Source: Desulfuromonas acetoxidans DSM 684
Lineage (GTDB): Bacteria; Desulfobacterota; Desulfuromonadia; Desulfuromonadales; Desulfuromonadaceae
NCBI RefSeq assembly: GCF_000167355.1
Contig: NZ_AAEW02000008.1
Location: forward strand, 123,501-187,500
Reading direction: 5' to 3'
Length of the DNA stretch: 64,000 nucleotides
Part shown: positions 54,701 through 63,432 of the stretch, piece after piece
Layout: each line of letters starts with the position of its first letter
Position numbering within the stretch: the stretch's first letter is position 1
Notes under the pieces: generated by a model
Told to the model about the DNA's origin: nothing
The model's database searches: none
What the model saw: only the letters and a program-made list of their open reading frames with translations
Made by a program: the position numbers and the translations under genes

Positions 54701-54824
54701 GGCGACTGGAAATCATGGCCCCGATCTGTTCCTGGTGGGTCGCAATGTAGCCCCATAGTCCGATGCTCAGACAGAGAAGGAGGCCGATCAATAGTATAAA
54801 CGTCAGTAAAATGCGCCGTCGCAT
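51795..54824 (-). CDS. AsmA-like envelope protein (1009 residues)
   Basis: From ATG 54824 (a TTG at 54839 would add five residues). A single N-terminal membrane anchor (RRRILLTFILLIGLLLCLSI), then ~980 periplasmic residues of beta-strand-rich AsmA/DUF3971-type repeats, with PVTLKKARLGFHPRPTLDFT near the start (the usual 'boundary helix and first strand' region) and an AsmA_2-like C-terminus. Large AsmA-like proteins (TamB, YhdP) form bridges that move lipids between membranes; role here inferred. Divergent from smc. Confidence 0.85.
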   Translation of the reverse strand: MRRRILLTFILLIGLLLCLSIGLWGYIATHQEQIGAMISSRLSDNLKTPVTLKKARLGFHPRPTLDFTEITIEANHRFKATIPQLHVRVSWRDLLQGQLAHSHITVVDPQIYLLPHTLQAPSDATPSSGTPFDWRKAHLPQLHITIERGEIHLAAPHGDTPQFWQISELAAKLTPSGKTGLSFQGSGNLHLPDGSIATIFSRIELSGMTHELGLATVQAQGKVSNTTLPASLQKAWPFQIDGRLNIQSDWRGNFHDGLRLQATVKPTAAPLQLRHANAPTIQVNQCTLSCRLQQTDELFTFDEATLSLNKMKLSGQGFWSSDLSHYGITANSNAIMLEDLYSWLPAKLSRNIVSIAPQGRLTLKTLKLDSQQWPPTLSEIQAIHLDTNLTRLNLGSWSQGPVNVTLDGSAQALYLTSTPLRLAATAGHIAWPLDIKLSQRDKQQWQLHANLKQMTYNAARVVAKKADNDGQLSCTFESNPHGWQLSSGTLTLPHIGVDFSGTFRSADSYQLQVNIPELELAHLGPNIQLLKQMNLRGKIAVEETLTQTPGQPLDAQGTLTLTNCAISPTHVIAPIHTINGQARLSGKSLDATDLKVGLGDSQLRVNAHLDDITHPVAQIHARATDIFAKDLVFNSPTARLHDLDGRIAIHAHGIDFTRATVRLDQGTTATVTGTLKFHGPDLQLLVEAPFANVDEVIALWHGSANHGHTGQWPHHEITDDEQETLHIRAMVDKGIISGFEFSDATGTIHYRYGRLRIEPLLFEADAGYGSGRVLLYQTTDPATLQIEGTVVNIDADKVYNQLLKHTGLVTGRLTGDFSISGPIGSTFLPNSNGLFSVTIQDGVLRKFKVLSKAFSLLNVAQLFTFSLPDMAKEGMPFSRLTSDVILEDGVLRSENLRIDSAAMNTVLAGELDLVNNDLDLIMGIKPLGTVDTVFTRIPVAGWLLTGDDRAVLSANFEIKGSFSDPKVEMMPLTSLSNKVFGIFKRTLTLPGTLIKDPEKVLTNPDRPQK

Positions 54825-55055
54825 AAAGTTTTTATCCAAAATATCTTGGTTGTTTGGCCTGAACGGTTGCTGTCGGGTGTTGCAGATTGAGACACGTTCT
54901 GACTATACGCCTTCTCCGGGACGCCGACAAGCCTACATCCCTGTTGTAACGAACCTTTACAGAGTGTTGCGTGATTGATACGATGGCATATTTACTGTGT
55001 TGGGTTTCATCAGGATGTTCTCAGGCGGTTTTTTTGTGGCGGATATGATCTCATT

Positions 55056-58000
55056 ATGAAAATAAAACGGATTGAAATCATCGGGTTTAAATCCTTTGTT
55101 GATCGCACGGTACTCAATTTTGAGCCCGGCGTGACCGCCATCCTCGGACCCAATGGCTGTGGCAAAAGCAATGTGATTGATGCGATCCGCTGGGCGATGG
55201 GAGAGCAGAACGCCAAGAATCTTCGTGGTCAGGCCATGGAAGATGTGATCTTCGGTGGCAGCAAAAAACGGCGTCCTCACGGAATGGCTGAAGTCACCAT
55301 GGTTTTTGCCAATCCACAAAGTGCCGGCACCAGTGAATTTAACCAGTATTCAGAAATCATGATTACCCGTCGTCTGTATCGCAATGGCGACAGTGAATAC
55401 CTGCTCAATAAAACCCCCTGTCGGCTCAAGGATATCTCCGAACTGTTTATGGATACCGGCGTTGGTGCGCGCGCCTATTCCATTATTGAACAGGGGAAAA
55501 TTGGTTCCATTCTCCACTCTCGTCCCGAAGAGCGTCGCGTTCTCATTGAAGAAGCGGCCGGGGTGACCAAATATAAAGCCCGTAAAAAAGCGGCATTGCG
55601 CAAAATCGAATCCACGCGTCAAAATCTGACACGCCTCAATGATGTTATTGGCGAAGTGAAGAGGCAGCGGGACAGCTTACGTCGCCAGGCCGGTAAAGCA
55701 CAGCGCTTTCGGGAGTTGCGCAATCAGGTCAAAGAACTGGAAATTCAATTGGCGCGCCATCGCTGGAGCGAATTGGAGCAGGAGACAGAACAGCTTGAAA
55801 AGCAATTGGAACAGGCTGAAACGGCAGTTGAGGCGGGGCAGTCCGGGGCGTCTCAGGCTGAATTGGCGTTTGAAAAAGCGCGTCTTGAACAGGCCGAGCA
55901 AGACGAGACGATGCGCCGCTTGCGCGACCAACTGTTTCAGCTCGACAGTGATATTCAGAAGGTGGAAAGCCAGTTAGAGCTGTCACGTCAGCAGATGCGG
56001 CATACCGAACAACAACAGGAAACGCTTTCTGCAGAGGTGGCGGAAGCGCGCCGTATGGAGTCGAATTCCTCTTCACAGATTGACCAGTTAACGTGCCAGC
56101 ACGATCAGGCGACAGAAGATGTCGAGCAACTACAGCAGAAACGCGATCAGGTCCAGAAGCGTGTTCAGCGTCAAGTTGAACAGGAGCGTGAACGTGCGGC
56201 TACAATTGATCGGTTACGTAAAGACGTCCTTTCCAGTCATGTCGACATGTCGCGGTGTGAGGGGCTAAAATCTCAGGCTGAGCAGAAACGTGTCTCACTC
56301 AACGAGCGCCAGCAGCGCCAGCAGCGTGACAGGCTTAACCTGGAAGAGCAACGTCAACAGCTGCAGGAGCAGATTGTCGCGGTGAATGATGATCTGTTGG
56401 CAGGCCAGGAGCGACTTGCCGACAGCCGCGAGCAACTTGACGAGGTTGCTCGTCAGCAGCGCGCCGAGCAAGAGCAGCGAGATCGCTTGCAGGCGGAGTT
56501 ACGTGAGGTGCAAAAGCGCTTTCATCAGGGTGCATCACGGCTGGAGTCTTTGCAGGAGTTGGCCGGGAATCATGCCGGGTATGAAGAAGGTATCCGTGCG
56601 GCATTGTCGCGCTCCGACCTGACTGGAAAACTGGCTGGAACCATGGCCGAAGGGGTGCATGTCAAGCCCGGCTATGAAGCGGCTGTTGCGGCGGCATTGG
56701 GCTCTCAGATTCAAGCCATTAAAGTGGAAGATGCCGCAACGGTGCTTGCTCTAAGCCATGAAAAAGACTTTGAGCGCTGTCGGTTTCAGTTGCCCTTGAC
56801 ACCTCCTGCCGTAGTGTTTCCAGGTGGGACACCTTTAAAGGAGTTGATTGACTTTGATGAGACCAGTGCCGCATTCGCTGCTTTGGTGGAGGGGGTGTTT
56901 GTTGTTGAGACGCTTGAGGATTATTGGCAAACACCGCTACCGCATGGCTGCTGTCTGGTCACACCCCAGGCCGATGTCCTGAATTGGCAGGGCTATCTGG
57001 CGGTTGGTCAGGGCGATAGTCGTGAACAACAGTTGCTGGACAACAAGCGTCGCATCGAAGAGCTCAACCATGAAAAAGAGATCCTGCAGCAACAGGTGGA
57101 CGATCTCGAGCAGAGTCAACAGGTGAGCGCGCAACGCGCTGAAACCTGTCGTGAAGAGCATCAGGAGTTGTCGCTGCTGTGTCAGAGGCAACAGATGCAA
57201 GTCGCAGAGTTGGAAAAAGAGCGCACCCGGATGGTTCGAGAACTGGAACGGGTTGATGAGCGTTTTGAGCTGTTGTTGTTTGATGCGGATCAGTTTGCCG
57301 AAGAGGATGAGCTGTTGCGCCGTCAGCTGGTGGAGTTGGAGGAGAATGTTCGCCTGGGTGCAGAGCGCCAGCAGGAGTTGAATGAGGCCTTGACGCAGGG
57401 CGAAGCGGAGCTTGCCAAGGAACGAGAACAGTTGACCGAACAACAGCAGGGACTCGCCGAAATCGATGTTGAACTGGCGCGTGGTGTCGAACGCCAGCAG
57501 CGCTTGCACAGCGATTTGCATCGCGAAAAGAAAGCGGTTTCCGATCAGCAGCAACGTCAGCTTGATCGCCAACGACGACTTGAACAATGCGGTGAAGAGT
57601 TGCTGACTCTCAAGCAGCAGCAGGTAGATGGACAGGCCCGACTTCAGGTGCTGCTGGAGCGCCGTCAACGTGAACAGCAGCGTCAGGCAGGCATTGAGGA
57701 ACAGACGCGTGTTCTGCATGAAAAAGTTGAACAGTTGGACCAGCAGGCGCGGCAGAAACGCAGTGCCTTGAACGGGGCAACGGAACAACACAGTCATCTG
57801 CAGATCAAGGTGCGAGAGCATCATTTGGAGCTGGAACATCTGCACCAGACAATTCGCGATAAGTATCAGGTCGATTTGACACGCCAGGATGATCTTGATC
57901 CCCATCAGGTTCATCAGGCCACGGAAAAGCTGCACAAGTTGCGGGTACGCCTTGAAGCCTTTGGTGAAGTGAACCTGATGGCCATTGAAGAGTTCACTGC

Positions 58001-58568
58001 GCTGGAGGAACGTTTTGATTTTCTGGAAAAACAGCGCGATGATGTTCATGCCTCCATTGACGATCTGCAAACGGCCATTAGCCGCATTAATCGCACCACG
58101 CGCAAGCGTTTTAAAGAGGCGTTTGAACAGGTTAACGAACAATTCAAGCAGGTGTTTCCTCGCCTGTTTGTCGGTGGCGAGGCCGAGCTGCGTTTGACGG
58201 ATGAAAGCGATTTGCTCGAAAGTGGCATTGACATCATTGCCCAGCCGCCCGGGAAAAAACTGCAGAATGTCGGCTTGCTTTCCGGTGGTGAAAAAGCGTT
58301 GACGGCTGTGGCGCTGATCTTTGCCATTTTTTTGATCAAGCCGTCACCGTTTTGTGTGTTGGATGAGGTTGACGCACCGCTTGATGATGCCAATATCGGT
58401 CGCTTTAACGATATGGTCAAAGAGATGTCGCGCTCATCGCAATTTGTGGTTATTACCCACAATACCCGTACCATGGAAATTGCCGACACCCTGTTTGGTG
58501 TCACCATGGAAGAGCCAGGTGTCTCCTCGCTGGTAGCCGTGCGCATGGATGAATTGGCGGCGAGTTAA
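55056..58568 (+). CDS. smc: SMC, chromosome condensation/segregation ATPase
   Basis: 1170 residues from ATG 55056. N-terminal ATPase head with MKIKRIEIIGFKSFVDRTVL and Walker A LGPNGCGKSNVIDAIRW; coiled coil (about 170-500); hinge (about 520-660, NHAGYEEGIRAALSRSDLTG); second coiled coil; C-terminal head with LLSGGEKALTAVALIFAIFL and Walker B VLDEVDAPLDD. Works with ScpA/ScpB. Frame is open upstream to 54975 but the 55056 start gives the canonical N-terminus. The first of a +-strand housekeeping run. Confidence 0.97.
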   Translation: MKIKRIEIIGFKSFVDRTVLNFEPGVTAILGPNGCGKSNVIDAIRWAMGEQNAKNLRGQAMEDVIFGGSKKRRPHGMAEVTMVFANPQSAGTSEFNQYSEIMITRRLYRNGDSEYLLNKTPCRLKDISELFMDTGVGARAYSIIEQGKIGSILHSRPEERRVLIEEAAGVTKYKARKKAALRKIESTRQNLTRLNDVIGEVKRQRDSLRRQAGKAQRFRELRNQVKELEIQLARHRWSELEQETEQLEKQLEQAETAVEAGQSGASQAELAFEKARLEQAEQDETMRRLRDQLFQLDSDIQKVESQLELSRQQMRHTEQQQETLSAEVAEARRMESNSSSQIDQLTCQHDQATEDVEQLQQKRDQVQKRVQRQVEQERERAATIDRLRKDVLSSHVDMSRCEGLKSQAEQKRVSLNERQQRQQRDRLNLEEQRQQLQEQIVAVNDDLLAGQERLADSREQLDEVARQQRAEQEQRDRLQAELREVQKRFHQGASRLESLQELAGNHAGYEEGIRAALSRSDLTGKLAGTMAEGVHVKPGYEAAVAAALGSQIQAIKVEDAATVLALSHEKDFERCRFQLPLTPPAVVFPGGTPLKELIDFDETSAAFAALVEGVFVVETLEDYWQTPLPHGCCLVTPQADVLNWQGYLAVGQGDSREQQLLDNKRRIEELNHEKEILQQQVDDLEQSQQVSAQRAETCREEHQELSLLCQRQQMQVAELEKERTRMVRELERVDERFELLLFDADQFAEEDELLRRQLVELEENVRLGAERQQELNEALTQGEAELAKEREQLTEQQQGLAEIDVELARGVERQQRLHSDLHREKKAVSDQQQRQLDRQRRLEQCGEELLTLKQQQVDGQARLQVLLERRQREQQRQAGIEEQTRVLHEKVEQLDQQARQKRSALNGATEQHSHLQIKVREHHLELEHLHQTIRDKYQVDLTRQDDLDPHQVHQATEKLHKLRVRLEAFGEVNLMAIEEFTALEERFDFLEKQRDDVHASIDDLQTAISRINRTTRKRFKEAFEQVNEQFKQVFPRLFVGGEAELRLTDESDLLESGIDIIAQPPGKKLQNVGLLSGGEKALTAVALIFAIFLIKPSPFCVLDEVDAPLDDANIGRFNDMVKEMSRSSQFVVITHNTRTMEIADTLFGVTMEEPGVSSLVAVRMDELAAS

Positions 58569-58631
58569 CGACTTCCATAGCGGAGCTTTTGGGTACGTCG
58601 ACAGATTTTATAGCAAACGGAAGGAGAGTTC

Positions 58632-58997
58632 ATGCCGTTCAAGCATCTTCTTACACCTCTGGTGGAAAGTGGTCAGGGGGTTAGTTGTGCCATTATTGCC
58701 GATTGGGATGGGGAAGCCGTTGACTGGTTCTCTCTGTGGGCGGAAATGGACGATTTGAAGATCTTTGGCGCCCATCAGGGCATCTTGCTCAGTCATTTTC
58801 GTCGCTGTCTCAACGAAAGCCGATTTGGTCCCATTGAAGAAATCGTCATTCGCACCGAGAGTGTAGATTGGTTTGTGTTTCCTATCACAACAGAGTATTA
58901 TCTGGCTCTTTGTGCTGACTCGGATCGATTCAGTGCCCTTATCCGTCAGGCAGCCCGTCTCTGTGTCGAAGAACTTCGCCTGGAGTTTGAGGCTTAA
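58632..58997 (+). CDS. Roadblock/LC7-like small protein
   Basis: 121 residues, no signal or membrane segment. GVSCAIIADWDGEAVDWFSL, IEEIVIRTESVDWFVFPITT and EYYLALCADSDRFSALIRQA follow the strand-helix pattern of roadblock/LC7 (MglB-like) proteins, which partner small GTPases. GGAG precedes the ATG. It lies between smc and ftsY; no MglA-type GTPase is in the window, so the partner is unknown. Assignment rests on pattern, not alignment. Confidence 0.62.
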   Translation: MPFKHLLTPLVESGQGVSCAIIADWDGEAVDWFSLWAEMDDLKIFGAHQGILLSHFRRCLNESRFGPIEEIVIRTESVDWFVFPITTEYYLALCADSDRFSALIRQAARLCVEELRLEFEA

Positions 58998-59105
58998 ATG
59001 ATTTCGTGCGCCCATTTCAGGGCTTTTATGCCTTTTTGTTTAAGGCGCTTAGCTTTGTTTTTTATGTTTGTTTTTGAATAGAATTTATAGGAAAAATAAT
59101 CAGTT

Positions 59106-60395
59106 ATGCAGTGGTCAGAACTAATGGATAGTGTGTATCAATCGTGGCGCTCTGTGGGTGAATTCTTTTCAGGGCTCATGGCTCAATTGGTTGTGCTCGT
59201 CCAGCAGGCGGTTTCCTGGTTGGTCGCGGTCTATGCTCAGTGGGGAGTCCCGGTCGAAAAGCAGCTCCTTGCGGCGTATGCAACGCTGTATCTGGGAGCG
59301 ACACTATTGGTGTTGTTTCTGGTCTGGCGGCTGGTTCGGCGTCGGCGTCGTAAATCGCTGCAGCCTCCGGCACCCGAACCCGCCGAAGTGGCTCCGGATG
59401 CGTCGGTTGGACAGGGACGGGAAGAGGCGGTTGAGGCTCCTTCGCGAGCAGCAACGGTTGAAGCTCCGCCAGAGCCTGTGTCTCTCTATGATCGGATGCG
59501 TTCCGGGCTATCAAAAACCAGTTCAGCTCTTATTGGCCGTATTGATTCGTTGTTCACTGGAGCATCCACTGTAAATCAGGATGTGATAGAGGAGCTTGAA
59601 GAGATTCTGATTACCGCAGATTTTGGCATGAAAACCACGCAAATGCTGGTTGATGGCTTTCAGCAACGTGCGAAAGAGCTCAAAGAGACGGATGCGGATC
59701 AGTTGCGCGATCTGCTGAAAGATGAGATACGTCGTTTGCTCGATGTCAATGCCGAGCCCCTGGCTCTTGATCGCCATAGCCCGTTTGTTCTGATGGTGAT
59801 CGGCGTGAATGGTGTCGGAAAAACCACCACAATTGGTAAGTTGGCTCAGCAGTTTTCTTCACAGGGCAAAAAGGTTGTTTTGGGGGCGGCGGATACCTTC
59901 CGGGCCGCTGCGGCCGATCAGCTCGAAGTGTGGGGGGAACGGTCGGGAGTCAAGGTGATTCGTCATGACGAAGGAGCAGACCCTGCTGCTGTTGCTTTTG
60001 ATGCCGCCAAGGCCGCTGTGGCTCGTAATGCTGATATTCTTATTCTCGATACGGCTGGCCGTCTGCATACGAAGGTCAATCTGATGGAAGAGATGAAAAA
60101 GTTGTACCGGGTTCTTGGCCGTGAAATTGGTGACGCTCCCCATGAGACGCTGCTGGTGCTTGATGCTACAACGGGGCAAAACGCACTGGTGCAGGCGCGA
60201 TTGTTCAAGGAGGCAGTTGGTGTTACCGGGATCGCTCTGACAAAGTTGGACGGCACGGCCAAGGGGGGGATGGCGGTCGCCATTGGTGCCGAATTGGGGT
60301 TGCCGGTTCGTTTTGTCGGCGTCGGTGAGGGGATTGAGGATTTGCGTCCCTTTGATCCGCAGATGTTTGTCGATGCTCTTTTCGAAAAACGTTAA
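59106..60395 (+). CDS. ftsY: FtsY, signal recognition particle receptor, with N-terminal membrane helix
   Basis: 429 residues. The C-terminal NG domain is canonical: GVNGVGKTTTIGKLA (G1), AADTFRAAAADQLEVWGERS, DTAGRLHTKVNLMEEM (G3), TKLDGTAKGG (G4). The N-terminus differs from E. coli: hydrophobic segments at about 22-45 and 58-78 (ATLYLGATLLVLFLVW) followed by RRRRR and a P/E-rich linker, so FtsY is probably anchored by real membrane helices rather than the amphipathic A domain. Start ATG lacks an obvious ribosome site. Confidence 0.96.
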   Translation: MQWSELMDSVYQSWRSVGEFFSGLMAQLVVLVQQAVSWLVAVYAQWGVPVEKQLLAAYATLYLGATLLVLFLVWRLVRRRRRKSLQPPAPEPAEVAPDASVGQGREEAVEAPSRAATVEAPPEPVSLYDRMRSGLSKTSSALIGRIDSLFTGASTVNQDVIEELEEILITADFGMKTTQMLVDGFQQRAKELKETDADQLRDLLKDEIRRLLDVNAEPLALDRHSPFVLMVIGVNGVGKTTTIGKLAQQFSSQGKKVVLGAADTFRAAAADQLEVWGERSGVKVIRHDEGADPAAVAFDAAKAAVARNADILILDTAGRLHTKVNLMEEMKKLYRVLGREIGDAPHETLLVLDATTGQNALVQARLFKEAVGVTGIALTKLDGTAKGGMAVAIGAELGLPVRFVGVGEGIEDLRPFDPQMFVDALFEKR

Positions 60396-60447
60396 CTTTC
60401 TTGACATTTTGCAGAGGTTTACTTAACCTCATACTACTATCGAATAA

Positions 60448-60645
60448 ATGGCTATGAGTTTGGATATTTTAGTCCGTCTGGAAGAAAAAATAGATCGGCT
60501 GCTTGCCTATAAAGAACAGCTGGAGCAGGAATGTAAACGACTGAATGAGGAGAAAGACAGCCTTGTTCAGGAACGTGAATTTGTCAGCCAGGAGTTGGAC
60601 CGAATTCTGTCCCGGCTGGACTTTCTTGATCAGGAGAGCTCTTGA
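60448..60645 (+). CDS. zapB: ZapB-like cell division coiled-coil protein
   Basis: 65 residues, wholly coiled coil (LEEKIDRLLAYKEQLEQECK RLNEEKD without proline). Location immediately before zapA, with stop overlapping the zapA start, supports a ZapB-type Z-ring factor. The alternative ATG at 60454 would remove two residues. Coiled coils this short are easily confused, so confidence is from context. Confidence 0.75.
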   Translation: MAMSLDILVRLEEKIDRLLAYKEQLEQECKRLNEEKDSLVQEREFVSQELDRILSRLDFLDQESS

Positions 60646-60926
60646 AGCAATCGGTTCGGGTGACGATATTAGGGCAGGATTTCTCAATACGGAGTACGCG
60701 TTCCGTGGAAGAGGTGCAGAAAGTGGCTGCCTATGTCGATGCCCGTATTGCTGAAGTGTTGGCTGCCGGTGCTACCGCAGATACGCTGGGAGCGACGGTT
60801 CTTGCCCTGATGAATGTGGCTGGATTGTATTTTGAAACCCAGCGAGAGTTGGAGCAGGCACAAAGTACGATTTCACAATCGTTGCAGACGTTAGACGAAA
60901 AATTATCCTCCGCGTTGTCCGAATAA
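60642..60926 (+). CDS. zapA: ZapA, FtsZ-ring stabilising protein
   Basis: 94 residues from TTG 60642 (AGGAGAG upstream). KQSVRVTILGQDFSIRSTRS, EVQKVAAYVDARIAEVLAAG and the following VLALMNVAGLYFETQRELEQ are ZapA hallmarks: a beta-hairpin globular head then a coiled coil. Bundles FtsZ filaments. Overlaps zapB by 4 bases. Confidence 0.95.
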   Translation: MKQSVRVTILGQDFSIRSTRSVEEVQKVAAYVDARIAEVLAAGATADTLGATVLALMNVAGLYFETQRELEQAQSTISQSLQTLDEKLSSALSE

Positions 60927-61017
60927 GTCGGATGACTAAGCGATAAGCCACCGGTTTTCGATTGTGAGATCGGGATATGGCAAAGAAGTTCAAGTCAACA
61001 CATCTTGATAAATAGAT

Positions 61018-61037
61018 GCCGAATTCGGCTTTTTTTA
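61018..61037 (+). terminator. Terminator after zapA
   Basis: GCCGAATTCGGC is a perfect palindrome followed by T7 (61030-61036). The 265-base zapA-5-FCL gap, where many bacteria encode 6S RNA, holds this and two more hairpins. Confidence 0.7.
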
Positions 61038-61044
61038 TTGTAAT

Positions 61045-61079
61045 GCTCCGGTTAGGGTTTGATGAACCGGCGCTTTTTA
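61045..61079 (+). terminator. Second hairpin with T-tract after zapA
   Basis: CCGGTT (61048-61053) pairs with AACCGG (61065-61070), extended by GC pairs, then TTTTT. Weaker than the first. Shortly downstream, 61084-61089, TTGACT followed 17 bases later by TGAATT could be a promoter for 5-FCL. Confidence 0.5.
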
Positions 61080-61190
61080 GATATTGACTGTTCGCTCGTG
61101 GTAGCCTGAATTGCAGGCTTTTCGCGACGGTTCCCGCCCCAGATACCCCCATCTTGTCAATTGTTCTCCGGCAGGCTGCCATGGAGCAGA

Positions 61191-61745
61191 ATGCCCAAAC
61201 ATCGCGTTCGAGAAAAACAACTGCAGCAACGACTCTCTCTGGCTGTGGATGAATACCGTCGTCTCAGCCGGTGTGCCCAGCAGCGTCTTCTGAGTTTGCC
61301 GCAGTTTGATCAGGCCCAGACGATTGCGCTTTATTCACCGATCCGGCATGAAGTTGAGACGACGTTGTTGTTTGAAGCAGCTCTGGATGCTCGAAAATGC
61401 GTGGTGTTTCCTCAGGTCAAAGATGGGCGGATGTCTTTTGCGATCACTCCTGATACGCATAGTTTTTGCCCTGGTTGTTTTGGTGTTCTGGAGCCAACCG
61501 GCTGCCAGCAGGTAGCCGTGAACCAGTTGGACCTTGTTGTTGTGCCGGGTGTCGCCTTTGGGCGCTGTGGCTCGCGACTGGGGTATGGTAAAGGGTTTTA
61601 CGATCAGACGTTCGAGGTGCGACCGTCGTCCTGCCTCCTCGTGGGGCTGGGGTTTTCTTTTCAGCTTGAAGATGATCTGCCCAAAGAATCTCATGATATC
61701 GGTCTGGATTATATTGTGACCGATGAAGAGATCCTGGCATTCTGA
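61191..61745 (+). CDS. 5-formyltetrahydrofolate cyclo-ligase
   Basis: 184 residues from ATG 61191 (GGAGCAG upstream); an earlier ATG at 61161 is possible but has no ribosome site. The C-terminal signature GVAFGRCGSRLGYGKGFYD (phosphate/ATP loop) and the N-terminal KQLQQRLSLAVDEYRRLS are those of the MTHFS/YgfA family, which makes 5,10-methenyl-THF from 5-formyl-THF. Follows zapA as in many proteobacteria. Confidence 0.92.
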   Translation: MPKHRVREKQLQQRLSLAVDEYRRLSRCAQQRLLSLPQFDQAQTIALYSPIRHEVETTLLFEAALDARKCVVFPQVKDGRMSFAITPDTHSFCPGCFGVLEPTGCQQVAVNQLDLVVVPGVAFGRCGSRLGYGKGFYDQTFEVRPSSCLLVGLGFSFQLEDDLPKESHDIGLDYIVTDEEILAF

Positions 61746-61777
61746 TTCGGGTTAGTAAGGTGGTTGCCCATTTAATG

Positions 61778-61796
61778 GGCTCCGCGAGCCTTTTTT
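61778..61796 (+). terminator. Terminator after 5-FCL
   Basis: GGCTC-CGC-GAGCC then T6 (61791-61796). A GCCCATTTAATGGGC palindrome overlaps its 5' side. Confidence 0.78.
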
Positions 61797-61851
61797 GCAG
61801 CAGGCTCTAACAACAATTACTCTTTTACGCATCGAAGCGCAGGAGGTTTAA

Positions 61852-63414
61852 GTGGATACAGTAACTGGCAGTATAATGGTATTGATTGCCGTCGCCGGAG
61901 GGGCACTTGTTGGTGCCTACGTGCGACGTCGCCTTGATGAATCACAGATGGGCAGCGCCCAGCAGTTGGCATCACAAATTATTGAAGATGGAAAAAAAGA
62001 AGCTGAAACGATCCGCAAGGAAGCGGAGTTGCAGGCAAAAGATACGGTTTTAAAGGCTAAGTCCGAGTGGGAAAAGGAAGCCAAAGAGTTGCGACGCGAA
62101 CTTCAGGGCCAGGAGCGGCGCCTGATTCAGCGAGAAGAAAATCTTGATCGGAAAGATCGGGTTCTCGAAACGCGCGAGAAGGAAGCTCAGCAGCGCGAGC
62201 GCGAGTTGGCGACTCAGGAAGGTGCGATTCAGCAGCGCGAAAAGAAGGTCGAGCAGTTGGTTGAAGAGCAAATGGCGCGACTTGAACAGGTCTCTGGAAT
62301 GACCGGTGAAGAAGCCCGTCAACATCTGATGGAGACGATGGAAAGCCAGGCACGTCACGATGCTGCTAAGCGAATCAAGCAGATTGAGGATGAGGCTCGT
62401 GAGAGCGCAGATAAAAAAGCCAAAGAAATTCTGTCTCTGGCGATTCAACGTTATGCTGGTGATTATGTCGCTGAAAAAACCGTCAGCGTTGTGCCGCTGC
62501 CTTCCGATGAAATGAAAGGTCGAATTATTGGTCGCGAAGGCCGGAATATTCGGGCCATTGAAGCTGCGGCTGGTATTGACCTGATTATTGACGATACACC
62601 GGAGGCGGTGATTATTTCCGGATTCAACCCGGTGCGACGTGAGGTTGCCCGTCTGGCGTTGGAAAAGCTGGTGACCGATGGTCGCATCCACCCGGCCCGA
62701 ATTGAAGAGATTGTTCAGAAAGCCGAAGAAGATGTGAATCAGTCGATTCGCGAGTCTGGGGAGCAGGCGACCTTTGACGTTGGGGTGCATGGCATCCATC
62801 CGGAAGTAGTTAAGTTGATCGGGCGGCTTAAATATCGGACTTCCTATGGTCAGAATATTCTTAAACATTCGCTTGAGGTCGCCTTTCTGTGTGGCGTGAT
62901 GGCTGCGGAATTGGGCATTAATGTCAAGCAGGCCAAGCGGGCCGGCTTGCTCCATGACCTAGGTAAAGCGGTCGACCATGAGGTTGAAGGCTCCCATGCC
63001 ATGATTGGTGCTGACCTGGCCCGTAAGTATGGCGAATCGCCGGAGATTGTGCATGCCATTGCTGCTCACCACGAAGAGGAGAAGCCGTCCAGTGTTCTGG
63101 CGGTTCTGGTTCAGGCCGCAGATGCACTATCCGGTGCGCGTCCTGGTGCGCGGCGTGAAATGTTGGAAACATACGTCAAGCGCCTAGAGGAGTTGGAGCG
63201 TATCGGCACCTCGTTTAACGGGGTCGACAGCTGCTATGCGATTCAGGCTGGCCGTGAAGTGCGTGTTATGGTTTCCAGCGATCAGGTTTCCGATGCCCAT
63301 TCTCATGTGCTCGCCAAAGATATCGCAGCCAAGATTGAGACCGAAATGACCTATCCGGGTCAAATTAAGGTCAATGTTATTCGTGAAACCCGTGCCGTTG
63401 ATTATGCTAAGTAG
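61852..63414 (+). CDS. rny: Ribonuclease Y
   Basis: 520 residues from GTG 61852 (AGGAGG upstream). N-terminal membrane helix ([18 protein letters not shown]), a long charged coiled coil (about 30-200), KH domain ([20 protein letters not shown]) and HD domain with [14 protein letters not shown] as the metal site. Initiates mRNA decay at the membrane. Typical length and architecture. Confidence 0.97.
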   Translation: MDTVTGSIMVLIAVAGGALVGAYVRRRLDESQMGSAQQLASQIIEDGKKEAETIRKEAELQAKDTVLKAKSEWEKEAKELRRELQGQERRLIQREENLDRKDRVLETREKEAQQRERELATQEGAIQQREKKVEQLVEEQMARLEQVSGMTGEEARQHLMETMESQARHDAAKRIKQIEDEARESADKKAKEILSLAIQRYAGDYVAEKTVSVVPLPSDEMKGRIIGREGRNIRAIEAAAGIDLIIDDTPEAVIISGFNPVRREVARLALEKLVTDGRIHPARIEEIVQKAEEDVNQSIRESGEQATFDVGVHGIHPEVVKLIGRLKYRTSYGQNILKHSLEVAFLCGVMAAELGINVKQAKRAGLLHDLGKAVDHEVEGSHAMIGADLARKYGESPEIVHAIAAHHEEEKPSSVLAVLVQAADALSGARPGARREMLETYVKRLEELERIGTSFNGVDSCYAIQAGREVRVMVSSDQVSDAHSHVLAKDIAAKIETEMTYPGQIKVNVIRETRAVDYAK

Positions 63415-63432
63415 TCAAAGTGAGGCTGTACT

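Noticed and set aside
56937..58142. Long minus-strand open frame inside smc
   Set aside because: It arises from the Gln/Glu/Leu-rich coiled coil of SMC read backwards.
60927..61190. Possible 6S RNA (ssrS) between zapA and 5-formyl-THF cyclo-ligase, its usual place
   Set aside because: The gap contains three short hairpins with T-tracts but I could not find the long rod with a central bubble expected for 6S RNA. A covariance search would decide.
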